The notes under the pieces: generated by a model
What the model saw: only the letters and a program-made list of their open reading frames with translations
Database searches by the model: none
Told to the model about the DNA's origin: nothing
Position numbers and translations under genes: made by a program
Origin: Marinospirillum celere
GTDB taxonomy: Bacteria; Pseudomonadota; Gammaproteobacteria; Pseudomonadales; Halomonadaceae
Assembly (NCBI RefSeq): GCF_900112235.1
Contig: NZ_FOLH01000002.1
Coordinates: 434,001 to 498,000, forward strand
Direction: 5' to 3'
DNA length: 64,000 nucleotides
Shown here: piece after piece, positions 1-8,724 of the stretch
Position numbering within the stretch: the first letter of the stretch is position 1
Layout: the number at the start of each line of letters is the position of its first letter

Positions 1-1317
1 GAAATGGAACAGCTGCTCAATCAATTGCTGCGCCGTGAAGGGCGTGGTGGACAGGCCCCGACAATTATCTCCGACAACCGTTTGAATGTGCTTTTGGTGA
101 GAGGGGACAGTGCAACCCGTAATGAAGTCAGGCGCTTGATTAGTGAACTGGATCAGCCTGTGGAGCGCTCAGCAAATACCCAGGTTTTTTATCTGCGCCA
201 TGCTTCGGCTACAGAAATGGTCAGTCTGCTGCAAAATCTGGCTGAAGATGAACAAGCTGCTGGTGAAGGGAGTGAAAGAAGGCGTTTGAATATTCAGGCC
301 CATGAGTCCACCAATGCCCTGGTTATTTCAGGAAGCCCGTATCAGCTGCGGGAAATGCGTCTGATCATTGACCAGCTGGACATTCGCCGTGCCCAGGTAC
401 TGGTTGAAGCCATCATTGTGGAAATTTCTGAGCGCCAGGCCAGAGAGTTAGGGGTGAGCTGGTTATTCGGTGACACCAGTGGCGGGGCTGTACCCGTGGC
501 CTCGGGCAATTTTGGCGGGGGGCTGGGAGGTGTTGCCGAGGGTTACTCTTCAGGAGGTGATGCCGGGGCTTTGGCAGCCTTGGCTGGTATCCAAGGCTTG
601 GCTGCAGGTGTGGGGCGTATTTCCAGTTCCGGGATTAGCTTTGCTGCCATTTTACGTGCTCTGGAAACAGAAACGGATTCCAATATCCTCTCCACGCCCA
701 GTCTTTTGACCCTGGATAATGCCGAAGCTTCGATTCTGGTCGGCCAGGAAGTTCCTTTCATCACCGGAAACCAGTTGGATACCAACAACAATCCCTTCCA
801 AACCATTCAGCGCCGGGAAGTGGGGGTACGCCTGCAAATCAAACCCCAAATCAATGATGGTGATTCTGTCCGTCTGGAAATCATGCAGGAGGTCTCGAAT
901 GTTGAAGACAGTGTGCAAGGAGCTGCTGACCTGATTACCAACAAGCGTGAAATCAATACCACCGTGATGGCTGATAATGATGACATTATCGTACTAGGCG
1001 GGTTGATTCAGGATGAACAGCAGGAAATTGTTCGCAAGGTTCCTTTGCTGGGTGATATTCCCTGGCTGGGAGCTTTGTTTCGATCCACCTCTGTTTCAAC
1101 TGAAAAACGCAACCTGATGGTGTTTATCAAACCACAAATCCTACATGACCGGGATGCCCTGGCTTTGGCCAGCAGTGATAAGTACCGTTATATGCGTGCA
1201 GCTCATCTGCTGCGCAGTGAAAGCAGTCGACGCCTGGATGAATGGGAGCCCCGTACTGCAGCTAATCAGAATTTAACGCTGGAAGACCTTTTTCCTGCCC
1301 GCTGGGAAAACCGTTAA
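1..1317 (+). CDS. gspD: Type II secretion secretin GspD, C-terminal part (start lies before the window)
   Basis: This is the outer-membrane secretin through which the type II secretion system exports folded proteins. The reading frame is open from the first base, so the N-terminal signal and the N0/N1 domains lie upstream; about 438 residues are visible. The visible part holds the last periplasmic N-domain repeats (LNVLLVRGDSATR; TQVFYLRHASATEM; NALVISGSP) and then the secretin barrel, with a Gly-rich stretch, the family-typical VGQEVPFITG, GGLIQDE and VPLLGDIPWLGALF, and the end motif NLMVFIKPQIL. It overlaps gspE by one base (TAATG) and is the first visible gene of the gsp operon. gspC would be expected upstream, outside the window. 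Confidence 0.96.
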   Translation, partial: EMEQLLNQLLRREGRGGQAPTIISDNRLNVLLVRGDSATRNEVRRLISELDQPVERSANTQVFYLRHASATEMVSLLQNLAEDEQAAGEGSERRRLNIQAHESTNALVISGSPYQLREMRLIIDQLDIRRAQVLVEAIIVEISERQARELGVSWLFGDTSGGAVPVASGNFGGGLGGVAEGYSSGGDAGALAALAGIQGLAAGVGRISSSGISFAAILRALETETDSNILSTPSLLTLDNAEASILVGQEVPFITGNQLDTNNNPFQTIQRREVGVRLQIKPQINDGDSVRLEIMQEVSNVEDSVQGAADLITNKREINTTVMADNDDIIVLGGLIQDEQQEIVRKVPLLGDIPWLGALFRSTSVSTEKRNLMVFIKPQILHDRDALALASSDKYRYMRAAHLLRSESSRRLDEWEPRTAANQNLTLEDLFPARWENR

Positions 1318-2783
1318 TGATGGTGGAGTTACTACCTTACCGTTTTGCTAAGCGTTATGGCTTCCTGGTTGAACCCCAAGCCGATGGGCAGTTTATTCTG
1401 GTTGCTGAAGAAGGTGCTGAGTTTAAACAGCTGCAGGAAGTGCTCCGTGTCCGTGGCGAACCGGCTCGAATTACTTGGGTCGATAAAGAGGAATTTGCCC
1501 GCGAATTATCACGCATCTACGATGCTGGACGCGCCTCAACCTCAGAGTTGATCGAAGGGCTGGAAGAAGTCAACCTTGATAGCCTGATGGAAGAATTACC
1601 CGCCATTGAAGACCTGCTGGAAAGCGAAGGCGAAGCACCGATTATCCGCTTGATCAATGGCCTCTTTTCCGAAGCTCTGCGCCTGTCCGCATCGGATATC
1701 CATATCGAAACCTTTGAGCAGGAACTGCTGGTACGCTTTCGTGTGGACGGCGTTTTGCTGGAAATCATGCGGCCACCCCGCAAGCTGGCGCCCATGCTGG
1801 TATCACGCATCAAGGTGATGGCTCGCCTGGATATTGCCGAAAAGCGTCACCCCCAGGATGGCCGGATTACGGTAAGAGCTGCGGGGCGGGAAGTGGATAT
1901 TCGTGTATCCACCCTGCCTTCCATTTACGGCGAAAGGGTGGTGATGCGGCTACTTGATAAAACCGCCGCACTAATGGGAATCACTGAGTTGGGTATGCCT
2001 GCTCGGGTTGCCGAGCGTTATCAGCAGCTTCTAGAGCAGCCCAATGGCATTCTATTGATTACCGGCCCAACAGGTTCCGGTAAAACCACAACCCTTTATG
2101 CCAGCTTGAACAAACTCAATGATTCCAGCCGTAATATTTTGACGGTTGAAGATCCAGTGGAGTATGCCATTGCCGGAATTGGCCAGACTTCAGTGAATAT
2201 TAAAGCCGGAATGACCTTTGCCAAGGGTTTGCGTGCGATCCTACGCCAGGACCCGGATGTGGTGATGATTGGTGAAATCCGTGACCTGGAAACCGCATCC
2301 ATTGCGGTTCAGTCCAGCTTGACCGGGCACCTGGTCTTATCCACCTTGCACACCAATTCGGCTCTGGGTGCGATTACCCGTTTAAGAGATATGGGGATAG
2401 AGCCTTTTTTGCTGGCATCCAGTTTAAAGGGGGTTATGGCTCAGCGCCTGGTTCGTCGCTTGTGTAGTCATTGCAGTGAAGCCCGTCCGCTGCGCGATAG
2501 CGAGCGCCAGTGGTTGGGTCCGGCTGCTGCAGACTTGACTGAAATTCGTGAGGCAAGAGGCTGCTCACATTGCCAGCATACCGGCTATCGAGGTCGGGTG
2601 GGGCTCTATGAATTTGTACCCATCTCTGCACGCCTGTCCGATATGATTCATGATGGCGCTGCCGAAGCGGAAATGGCCCGTGAGGCCTTTCAAGAATGGC
2701 CTGATCTACTGGCTGCCGGAGTGGAAAGGATAGCCCGAGGTGAGACCACCCTGGAAGATGTCTTGCGAGTGACCCGGAGCTAA
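1317..2783 (+). CDS. gspE: Type II secretion ATPase GspE
   Basis: Cytoplasmic hexameric ATPase that powers pseudopilus assembly. At 488 residues it is normal for the family. The N-terminal GspL-binding domain (about 1-130) is followed by the ATPase core. Walker A GPTGSGKTT lies near residue 250, the Asp box RQDPDVVMIGEIRD near 312, and the His box follows (GHLVLSTLHTN). Two CxxC pairs (CSHC and CSHC) near residues 382 and 417 form the zinc site typical of GspE. The start ATG overlaps the gspD stop, and a second in-frame ATG follows at once, so the exact start may be 1317 or 1320. It is 3 bp from gspF. Confidence 0.97.
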   Translation: MMVELLPYRFAKRYGFLVEPQADGQFILVAEEGAEFKQLQEVLRVRGEPARITWVDKEEFARELSRIYDAGRASTSELIEGLEEVNLDSLMEELPAIEDLLESEGEAPIIRLINGLFSEALRLSASDIHIETFEQELLVRFRVDGVLLEIMRPPRKLAPMLVSRIKVMARLDIAEKRHPQDGRITVRAAGREVDIRVSTLPSIYGERVVMRLLDKTAALMGITELGMPARVAERYQQLLEQPNGILLITGPTGSGKTTTLYASLNKLNDSSRNILTVEDPVEYAIAGIGQTSVNIKAGMTFAKGLRAILRQDPDVVMIGEIRDLETASIAVQSSLTGHLVLSTLHTNSALGAITRLRDMGIEPFLLASSLKGVMAQRLVRRLCSHCSEARPLRDSERQWLGPAAADLTEIREARGCSHCQHTGYRGRVGLYEFVPISARLSDMIHDGAAEAEMAREAFQEWPDLLAAGVERIARGETTLEDVLRVTRS

Positions 2784-2786
2784 GCC

Positions 2787-4016
2787 ATGGATTCATTTCG
2801 CTATCAGGCACTGGATACTCAGGGCAAAGCAAAAAAAGGGGTGCTGGAAGCAGAAACAGAACGCCATGCCCGCCAGTTACTGCGTGATCAAGGGCTTTTT
2901 CCCCGCAAGGTCGAACGCTCATCGGGTCGCAAGTCCGGGGAGCGCCAAGGCCTCAAAAAACCGAAAGCTCGTGCGGGCTATTTGTCTCATGATCAAAAAA
3001 CACTCTTTACCCGCCAGTTGGCTACCCTGGTTGCTGCAGGTCTGCCCCTTGAAAACGCACTGGAAACCCTGAGCAAGCAGGCAGAAACGGACAAGCAGCG
3101 CAGTCTGCTACTGGGTTTGAGAACCCGTGTACGTGAAGGCCATAGTCTGGCGGATAGTTTGAAAAACTGGCCGGGCACCTTTCAAGATCTTTATGTGGCC
3201 TTGGTGGCGGCGGGTGAAAAAGCCGGACGCTTGGATCAGGTACTGATGCGCCTGGCCGATTATCTGGAAACCAGCCAAAAACAACGCCAGAAAGCCACTA
3301 TGGCCCTCGTCTATCCAGTGCTTTTGACCCTGGTTTCTTTGGCAATCGTCATAGCTTTGATGAGTTTTGTGGTGCCACGCATTGTCAGTCAATTTGATCA
3401 TGCTGGGCAAACCCTGCCTGCCATTACCCGGGGGCTCATAGCCGTCAGTGATGCGATTCGTGACTGGGGTTTGGTTGCCGGGCTGGCTTTGGCTCTACTT
3501 CTGCTTCTAATACGTATGCTGTTGCAAAAGCCTGAAGTTCGCTTGGTATGGCACCGTCGCCTGCTAACCCTGCCGATGCTGGGCAAACTCAGCCGCGCCT
3601 TGAATACAGCTCGTTTAGCGCGCACTGTTGCTATTTTAACAGCCAGTGGGATTCCCTTGCTGGAAGGCTTGAAAGTCGCCAGGGAAACCCTGGGCAACAC
3701 CTGGATGCAATATAAAGTAGAAGGTATTGTCGATCAGGTCAGAGAGGGGGTGAGCTTACATCGTGCTCTGGAAGCCAGCGGCGAGTTTCCACCCATGATG
3801 GTTTATATGGTCGCCAGTGGTGAAGCCAGTGGTGAACTGGATGCGATGCTGATGCGCGTGGCCGACTTACAGGATAACGAATTTCAACAAAAGGTGGATG
3901 TCAGCCTATCCTTGTTTGAACCCATGATGATCCTCTTTATGGGGGGTGTGGTACTGACTATCGTGTTGGCAATTCTGCTACCGATTATGCAGTTGAATGA
4001 TGTATTGAATTTTTAA
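2787..4016 (+). CDS. gspF: Type II secretion inner-membrane platform protein GspF
   Basis: Polytopic platform protein that couples the GspE ATPase to pseudopilus growth. At 409 residues it has the usual length. It has two cytoplasmic T2SSF domains, one about residues 70-190 (starting FTRQLATLVAAGLPLENAL) and one about 272-400 (starting LARTVAILTASGIPLLEGL). Hydrophobic segments lie near 172-195, 220-243 and 375-402. The N-terminal MDSFRYQALDTQGKAKKG is characteristic of the family. It lies 3 bp after gspE. It is followed by the only sizeable gap in this operon (198 bp), which holds a structured repeat. Confidence 0.97.
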   Translation: MDSFRYQALDTQGKAKKGVLEAETERHARQLLRDQGLFPRKVERSSGRKSGERQGLKKPKARAGYLSHDQKTLFTRQLATLVAAGLPLENALETLSKQAETDKQRSLLLGLRTRVREGHSLADSLKNWPGTFQDLYVALVAAGEKAGRLDQVLMRLADYLETSQKQRQKATMALVYPVLLTLVSLAIVIALMSFVVPRIVSQFDHAGQTLPAITRGLIAVSDAIRDWGLVAGLALALLLLLIRMLLQKPEVRLVWHRRLLTLPMLGKLSRALNTARLARTVAILTASGIPLLEGLKVARETLGNTWMQYKVEGIVDQVREGVSLHRALEASGEFPPMMVYMVASGEASGELDAMLMRVADLQDNEFQQKVDVSLSLFEPMMILFMGGVVLTIVLAILLPIMQLNDVLNF

Positions 4017-4076
4017 CTTCGTGACGCTAGCAACTTTGCCGCACCTTGGCATCGAGTAGCTCAGGAGTTGAGAGAG

Positions 4077-4173
4077 GATGAAGGTGCCGCAGGTCAGGAC
4101 GCGTGAATACTTCCCTGTAAGCTCTGACTGCAACTTCCTGTTGCAGACAGCCTGACCTTGCGGCACCTTCATC
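4077..4173. repeat. Dispersed structured repeat, copy 1 (between gspF and gspG)
   Basis: The conserved core (4093-4156) contains TCAGGACGCGTGAATAC, then CCCTGTAAGCTCTG, and ends in ACAGCCTGAC. An inner hairpin CTGCAAC-TTCCT-GTTGCAG sits in the core. Outer arms 4077-4098 and 4151-4173 form an almost perfect inverted repeat of about 22 bp (GATGAAGGTGCCGCA against its complement with one extra base). The same core occurs at 19251-19314 and, inverted, at 38469-38530. It encodes no protein and has no transposase. Its place inside the gsp operon could alter transcript stability or expression between gspDEF and gspG-N, which is an inference. Confidence 0.85.
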
Positions 4174-4214
4174 CATGACAAAATGAATTTCAAGAGAAAT
4201 CGAAGGAAGTAAAA

Positions 4215-4646
4215 ATGCAGCGAGTAAAAAAACAAAAGGGTTTTACCCTGCTGGAAGTGATGGTGGTGCTGGTGATTATCGGCCTGCTGGTGGCTATTGT
4301 TGCGCCTAATGTACTGGATAATCAAGACCAGGCCATGAAGCAAAAAGCCAGGGCGGATATTGCCAGTCTGGAGCAGGCATTGGAAATGTATCGCCTGGAT
4401 AACTTCAATTATCCAACCAGTGAACAAGGGTTGGATGCCTTGGTCAGTAAGCCTTCTTTAGCCCCTGAACCGCGCAACTATCGTGAAAATGGTTATATCC
4501 GCCGTTTACCGACAGATCCTTGGGGCAATGCTTATCAGTACCGTCATCCGGGTGAGCATGGCCGGGTGGATATTTACTCGCTGGGAGCTGACGGCCGCCC
4601 TGGTGGTGAGGGCATGAATGCTGAAATTGGTAACTGGCAGTTATAA
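4215..4646 (+). CDS. gspG: Type II secretion major pseudopilin GspG
   Basis: Major pseudopilin that polymerises into the periplasmic pseudopilus. At 143 residues it is normal. The prepilin peptidase site is KQKG|FTLLEVMVV, with cleavage after Gly9 and Glu at mature position 5, followed by the hydrophobic N-terminal helix. The C-terminal half has the GspG pattern: DPWGNAYQYRHPGEHGRVDIYSLGADGRPGGEG, split here as DPWGNAYQYRHPGEHG then RVDIYSLGADGRPGGEG, which carries the calcium-binding loop. RBS GAAGGAAG lies upstream of the ATG. It overlaps the proposed gspH start by 29 bp. Confidence 0.97.
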   Translation: MQRVKKQKGFTLLEVMVVLVIIGLLVAIVAPNVLDNQDQAMKQKARADIASLEQALEMYRLDNFNYPTSEQGLDALVSKPSLAPEPRNYRENGYIRRLPTDPWGNAYQYRHPGEHGRVDIYSLGADGRPGGEGMNAEIGNWQL

Positions 4647-5133
4647 AAAGTCTCAGCAGGGTTTTACGCTGCTTGAAGTTCTGGTGGTCATTTTCATTAT
4701 TGCTTTGACCACCTCCTTGGCTGTGGTCACTCTGGGTCGGGATGATCAAACCCAGGTTGATCGGCAGGCGCGTCAACTGCTGGAAGACTTCAGTTTTGCA
4801 CGCGATCTGGCATTGAACCAGCATCGACTGGTGGGTTGGCACCCAACGCAGGAGGGTTATCGCTTCTCACTGCGCGACTCCTGGGGGCAGTGGCAGCCTT
4901 ATACCAGTCGAGGGCTTCCAAAGCGCAGCTGGGAAGCAGGCGTGCAGCTCAAGGAGTCGCCTGAAAAACTGTTGAATACTAATGATGAAGAGCTTAACCA
5001 GCCGAGCCTGGTATTTTTTCCCAGTGGTGAAGTGACTCCCGCCCTACTGACCTTGCAACTCAATAGCACAGAGCGTCGGCTAAGAGTGCAAGTCGAGAAG
5101 TTTGAACTTTTGGATCTGGCCGATGATAACTAG
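4618..5133 (+). CDS. gspH: Type II secretion minor pseudopilin GspH
   Basis: Minor pseudopilin of about 171 residues. The prepilin peptidase site is SQQG|FTLLEVLVV (Gly15), with Glu5 of the mature chain and a hydrophobic helix after it. The rest matches the GspH type (RQARQLLEDFSFARDLALNQ; late FFPSGEVTPALLTL). The ATG at 4618 overlaps gspG by 29 bp; a TTG at 4627 is an alternative that would leave the leader shorter. The next gene, gspI, overlaps its end. Confidence 0.92.
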   Translation: MLKLVTGSYKKSQQGFTLLEVLVVIFIIALTTSLAVVTLGRDDQTQVDRQARQLLEDFSFARDLALNQHRLVGWHPTQEGYRFSLRDSWGQWQPYTSRGLPKRSWEAGVQLKESPEKLLNTNDEELNQPSLVFFPSGEVTPALLTLQLNSTERRLRVQVEKFELLDLADDN

Positions 5134-5509
5134 CCTGCACAAGCCTGAGCATCAACAGCAAGGCCTGACGCTGATTGAAGTGCTGGTGGCCCTGTTTATT
5201 TTGGCGTTGCTGGCAGGCATTGCCAATGAAGTGGTCAGTCGCAGCATTGATATACGTCTGGCTGCAGAACAAAGGGCTTTGGGGCAGTTATGTGCGGATA
5301 ATCTGCTGGTTGAGTGGATGCTGCGTGAAGACTGGCCGGAAGTCGGCCGGGATGAAGGCCAGGAATCTTATGGTGATCAGGCCTGCTACTGGCGGGTTGA
5401 TATTCAAGGAACGCCTTTACCGACCATGCGCCGTGTCGATATACAGGTTTTTGCATCCAGCGACAGGCGTTATCAACTGGCTGAAGTATCTGGGTTTGTT
5501 GGCCAATGA
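5123..5509 (+). CDS. gspI: Type II secretion minor pseudopilin GspI
   Basis: Minor pseudopilin that begins the pseudopilus tip complex with GspJ and GspK. From ATG 5123 it has 128 residues and starts MITSLHKPEHQQQG|LTLIEVLVALFILAL, with the peptidase site after Gly14 and Glu5 present. I chose this ATG over an in-frame TTG at 5102 because it gives a normal short leader; it overlaps gspH by 11 bp. The body (LGQLCADNLLVEW, CYWRVDIQGT, MRRVDIQVFAS) fits the family. Its stop overlaps the gspJ ATG (ATGA). Confidence 0.92.
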   Translation: MITSLHKPEHQQQGLTLIEVLVALFILALLAGIANEVVSRSIDIRLAAEQRALGQLCADNLLVEWMLREDWPEVGRDEGQESYGDQACYWRVDIQGTPLPTMRRVDIQVFASSDRRYQLAEVSGFVGQ

Positions 5510-6135
5510 AAAGGCAAGCAGGCTTTACCCTGATTGAAGTCATGGTTGCCCTGGCGATCATGGGGGCCCTGGCGGTGGCCTTGACCCTACTGGTTTCCCA
5601 GGTTTTGGATGCCCGTAGCCAACTCAGTGAAGCCAGAGCAGAAGGGCGGGAGCGGCTGGTTGATTTTTTGACTCGTGTTGATCGGCCTTTGAGTCAATTG
5701 GTTCTGCGTAGGCCCCATGAATTGGGCCAGTCTCAGGGTGATGGTTCTCTGTTGTTAATGAATAATGCCCGTGAACTCTATTGGGTGAGTAGCGGCCAAT
5801 GGGTATTGCCCTTCCAGGATTATTCAACCCGTTTGCGTTTGTGGCGGGTACGCTGGGAGCCGGATGATCAGAGTTTGTTTTTGGAAGCCACAGGCCTGCT
5901 GGATGCAGCCGAAGCACATGATTGGACGCTGGTTGATCGGCTCAGCCAGGTGACCGGCATGAATTGGGCTTTTTATCATCAGCAAAGCTGGCAAACAACC
6001 CTGCCGGGTGGTCAGTTACCGGCGGGTGTGCGTCTGGAATTGACCTGGAAAGGCGAAGACTATCAGCGCCTGGTGCTCTTGCCGGAAGCGATACGTGTGA
6101 CACCAGCTGGCAGTTCCGGGGGTGGCAATGACTAG
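5506..6135 (+). CDS. gspJ: Type II secretion minor pseudopilin GspJ
   Basis: Minor pseudopilin of 209 residues and part of the GspIJK tip. The N-terminus MKRQAG|FTLIEVMVALAIMGAL has a very short leader, the peptidase Gly6 and Glu5 of the mature chain. The ATG overlaps the gspI stop by 4 bp. The middle and C-terminal parts are the usual variable beta-rich region, ending in LELTWKGEDYQRLVLLPE, a GspJ-like end. The stop overlaps the gspK start. Confidence 0.92.
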   Translation: MKRQAGFTLIEVMVALAIMGALAVALTLLVSQVLDARSQLSEARAEGRERLVDFLTRVDRPLSQLVLRRPHELGQSQGDGSLLLMNNARELYWVSSGQWVLPFQDYSTRLRLWRVRWEPDDQSLFLEATGLLDAAEAHDWTLVDRLSQVTGMNWAFYHQQSWQTTLPGGQLPAGVRLELTWKGEDYQRLVLLPEAIRVTPAGSSGGGND

Positions 6136-7174
6136 ATCACCGCACCCTAGGGTGAAACAAAAAGGCATTGCCTTGCTGGCGGTTTTGATGATCCTGGTGG
6201 TGGTGACCTATGCGCTAACCCAAATGCAAGGGGCCAGCCGTCAGGATCTGGAACGCATAGAAAGCCGCTTTTTACAGCAACAGGGTTGGGCCTATATGCT
6301 GGGAGCGGAAACCCTGGCTCGTCAGGTACTTACTGATAGCCGTATCCGTGAGCAGCCGCGCTGGTGGAATACCCTGAGAGGTCAGGCAGTTGCCTACCCG
6401 GTGGATGAAGGCATGTTGAGCCTGACGGTTGAAGATATGCGCAGCTGCTTTAATCTCAATCATTTAGCGGGTTTGAATTCACAGGAAGGCAGTCTGGACC
6501 TGCCTGCACTTTTACCCTGGCGGTTGTATATCAATCAGTTGGAACAGGAAGAAAACTGGTTACCTGATTTGACGATGGAAGAATTTTTAGACAGGGCAAG
6601 GGACTGGACGGATGGCGACAATGAGGCCCTGGATTTTGGCGCCGAGACAGGACAGTATCTGCTCAAAGATCCACCGCGGGTTGCGGCTAACCAACCGATG
6701 GCCGACCTGAGTGAAGTAAACTGGCTGCAACCGGGTAATCGAGAGCGTTTTCGTCAGCTACCCGCATCCATCTGCTTACTGCCTGATACCCGCTTAAGGT
6801 TGAATGTGAATACTCTGCCAGAAGAGCGTTTGCCTTTACTCTGGGCATTAATGGAAGGTCAGGTACCTCTGACCGCACTGGAAGACTGGTGGTCACAGCG
6901 TCCGGAAATTGGTTACTCCAGTCTGGATGAGTTTTGGGAGGATGTTGGTGAAACCTGGCTTCCAGAGGATTCTGCCTGGCGTCAACGTGTGGGGCAGCGT
7001 TTGATGTTTGTCAGTGACTACTACCGAATCAGTATTGAAATGAATTTAAGCGATAAACACTTGGTTTTTGAAAGTGATCTCTACCTGAGCCCAGACGCCC
7101 AGACACGTATTTATGCAAGGCGCTGGGGACCCGTTGATGGGCGGATTAGCCTTCAAGACAGGCTAGAGGAATAA
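6128..7174 (+). CDS. gspK: Type II secretion minor pseudopilin GspK
   Basis: Large minor pseudopilin that caps the pseudopilus tip. It has 348 residues from ATG 6128; an in-frame GTG at 6122 would add two residues. The leader RVKQKG|IALLAVLMILVVV has the peptidase Gly, and mature position 5 is Ala rather than Glu, as is usual for GspK. The inserted alpha domain is visible: CFNLNHLAG, DWTDGDNEAL, LNVNTLPEERLPLL, all GspK signatures. A GGGGGTG stretch just upstream of 6128 could serve as the RBS. It is followed 3 bp later by gspL. Confidence 0.93.
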   Translation: MTRSPHPRVKQKGIALLAVLMILVVVTYALTQMQGASRQDLERIESRFLQQQGWAYMLGAETLARQVLTDSRIREQPRWWNTLRGQAVAYPVDEGMLSLTVEDMRSCFNLNHLAGLNSQEGSLDLPALLPWRLYINQLEQEENWLPDLTMEEFLDRARDWTDGDNEALDFGAETGQYLLKDPPRVAANQPMADLSEVNWLQPGNRERFRQLPASICLLPDTRLRLNVNTLPEERLPLLWALMEGQVPLTALEDWWSQRPEIGYSSLDEFWEDVGETWLPEDSAWRQRVGQRLMFVSDYYRISIEMNLSDKHLVFESDLYLSPDAQTRIYARRWGPVDGRISLQDRLEE

Positions 7175-7177
7175 AGG

Positions 7178-8290
7178 ATGCAAGGCTTGAAAACTCTGAC
7201 AATGAAAGCAACCAAACGCCAGGGTCAGCTGCTTGTCCGCCTGGCACTACAGCCGGAAGACGATCAATTCTGGTGGCTGCCTGCGGCTTCAGCAGCTCGT
7301 GAGCTGGATGAAGACCAGGCTGCACACCTAAGCCAGCAGTATCCTGCTGAAATCCTGCTGGATGCACGGGGTTTGCGTCTGGATTGGCTGGAATTACCAC
7401 CGGGCGTCAAAGCCAAGGAAGCAGAACTTTTATTGGAAGATTTGATTTCCCAGCCTTTAGAAGAAGTACAGGTGCTGGTTTTACAGAAAAAAGGCCGGCA
7501 ACTGCAAACCGCGACCCTGGAAAACAGCCGAGTAGCCGCCTGGCAAGAAAGGGTCGATGAGCTGGGGTTAAAGGTTAAGCGTTGGCTTCCAGAAAATCTG
7601 GCTTTTGCCCAGGCTGCTGAAGAAGAGAGCCTGGTGATTGCCGAGAAGGGGCTGGTGTGGCACTACCGCAAGGATTCCGACGAGCTTTTGGTGTTACCTG
7701 CGGGGGTGTATCAACAGGCAGGTCTGGGAAGTGAAACTCTGCCCAGTGAAGAGCTTCCCCAGCGCGCCTTGGTTCCTTTTTTGGCTGATCACCTGCCCCC
7801 TAAAATCAACCTCTGGCCCACTTCGCCCTTGCAGAATCTTTTACAGCCCCTGCGTCAACTCAAACAGCTGCGTGGCCAGCTGACTTGGGTTTTGCCCTGG
7901 GCACTGATTCTAATTTTGATGATGGGTCAGTTGCTCATCCCCGGATTTTCTGGCCAACAACGACAACAAAATGAGCAGTTGGAGCGCTTGAGCCAGGAGC
8001 TTATGGGTGAGGCAATACCAGCACGCAATCTCAGGCAGCAGGTTGAAGGGCGTTTGCAAAGAATGCAGAGCCACCGTCAATGGCAAAATGAACGCCTGCA
8101 AGCTTGGCAGGCGCTGGAGGCCTTGTTGGCTGATTACCCGCACTTGAAGCTGGAGGCTTTGCAGCTTAATGCGGAAGGGGTTAGTGCCCGCTTAGTGGAT
8201 GTTGAAGAGGCAGATCAGGCCCGCCTGCGTGCGCTGGCAGGGCAGTGGACCTTTACTGATAACCAAGCACACTGGGAGAAGGCTTTATGA
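7178..8290 (+). CDS. gspL: Type II secretion assembly-platform protein GspL
   Basis: Bitopic inner-membrane protein that recruits GspE through a cytoplasmic actin-like domain. Of its 370 residues, about 1-230 are cytoplasmic (WLPAASAARELDEDQ; LLDARGLRLDWLELPPG). One membrane span lies near 236-257 (LTWVLPWALILILMMGQLLI), followed by a periplasmic coiled-coil and ferredoxin-like domain. The start follows RBS GAGGAATAAAGG. The stop overlaps the gspM ATG. Confidence 0.93.
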   Translation: MQGLKTLTMKATKRQGQLLVRLALQPEDDQFWWLPAASAARELDEDQAAHLSQQYPAEILLDARGLRLDWLELPPGVKAKEAELLLEDLISQPLEEVQVLVLQKKGRQLQTATLENSRVAAWQERVDELGLKVKRWLPENLAFAQAAEEESLVIAEKGLVWHYRKDSDELLVLPAGVYQQAGLGSETLPSEELPQRALVPFLADHLPPKINLWPTSPLQNLLQPLRQLKQLRGQLTWVLPWALILILMMGQLLIPGFSGQQRQQNEQLERLSQELMGEAIPARNLRQQVEGRLQRMQSHRQWQNERLQAWQALEALLADYPHLKLEALQLNAEGVSARLVDVEEADQARLRALAGQWTFTDNQAHWEKAL

Positions 8291-8724
8291 CCCGGCTGAT
8301 CAAAGACTACTGGTCCGGACTGGAGGCCAGAGAGAGGCGTTTGATCCAGTTGGGCGGCCCGATCATTCTGTTGCTGGTTGGCTATTTATTAGTGTGGCAG
8401 CCAATACAAGAAAGGCGTGAAGCCAGCTCTACAGGCGTTCAACAAGAAGAAAACCTGGTCGCCTTTTTACAAGGGCTGGGTGGGCAACTGCAACCGATTG
8501 AAAGCATGAGTGAACGTCAATGGCAGGCTTTGGCGCAAAGTCAGGGTTTACGTCAGGTTGAGGTAACCGAAGATGCTGGTCGCTGGTTAATCCGTGCCCA
8601 GGCCCGCGAACCCCGCCAAGTAGAACGCTTTTTACAAGCTGCAGGGCAACAGGGTTGGCACTGGGATGCAATCGATTTGCAGGGGCGCCCCTTGCAGCTG
8701 CAATTGGAGTTACGCCCCTTATGA
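8287..8724 (+). CDS. gspM: Type II secretion protein GspM
   Basis: Small bitopic platform protein that pairs with GspL. It has 145 residues. A short cytoplasmic N-terminus (YWSGLEARERRLIQ, typical of GspM) is followed by a membrane span near 19-39 and a periplasmic ferredoxin-like domain. It starts inside the last codons of gspL (4 bp overlap) and ends in a 4-bp ATGA overlap with gspN. Confidence 0.9.
   Translation: MTRLIKDYWSGLEARERRLIQLGGPIILLLVGYLLVWQPIQERREASSTGVQQEENLVAFLQGLGGQLQPIESMSERQWQALAQSQGLRQVEVTEDAGRWLIRAQAREPRQVERFLQAAGQQGWHWDAIDLQGRPLQLQLELRPL

Noticed and set aside
2434-2922. 162-residue open frame on minus across gspE/gspF
   Set aside because: Antisense to two clear gsp genes, with a Pro/His-rich composition and no motif.
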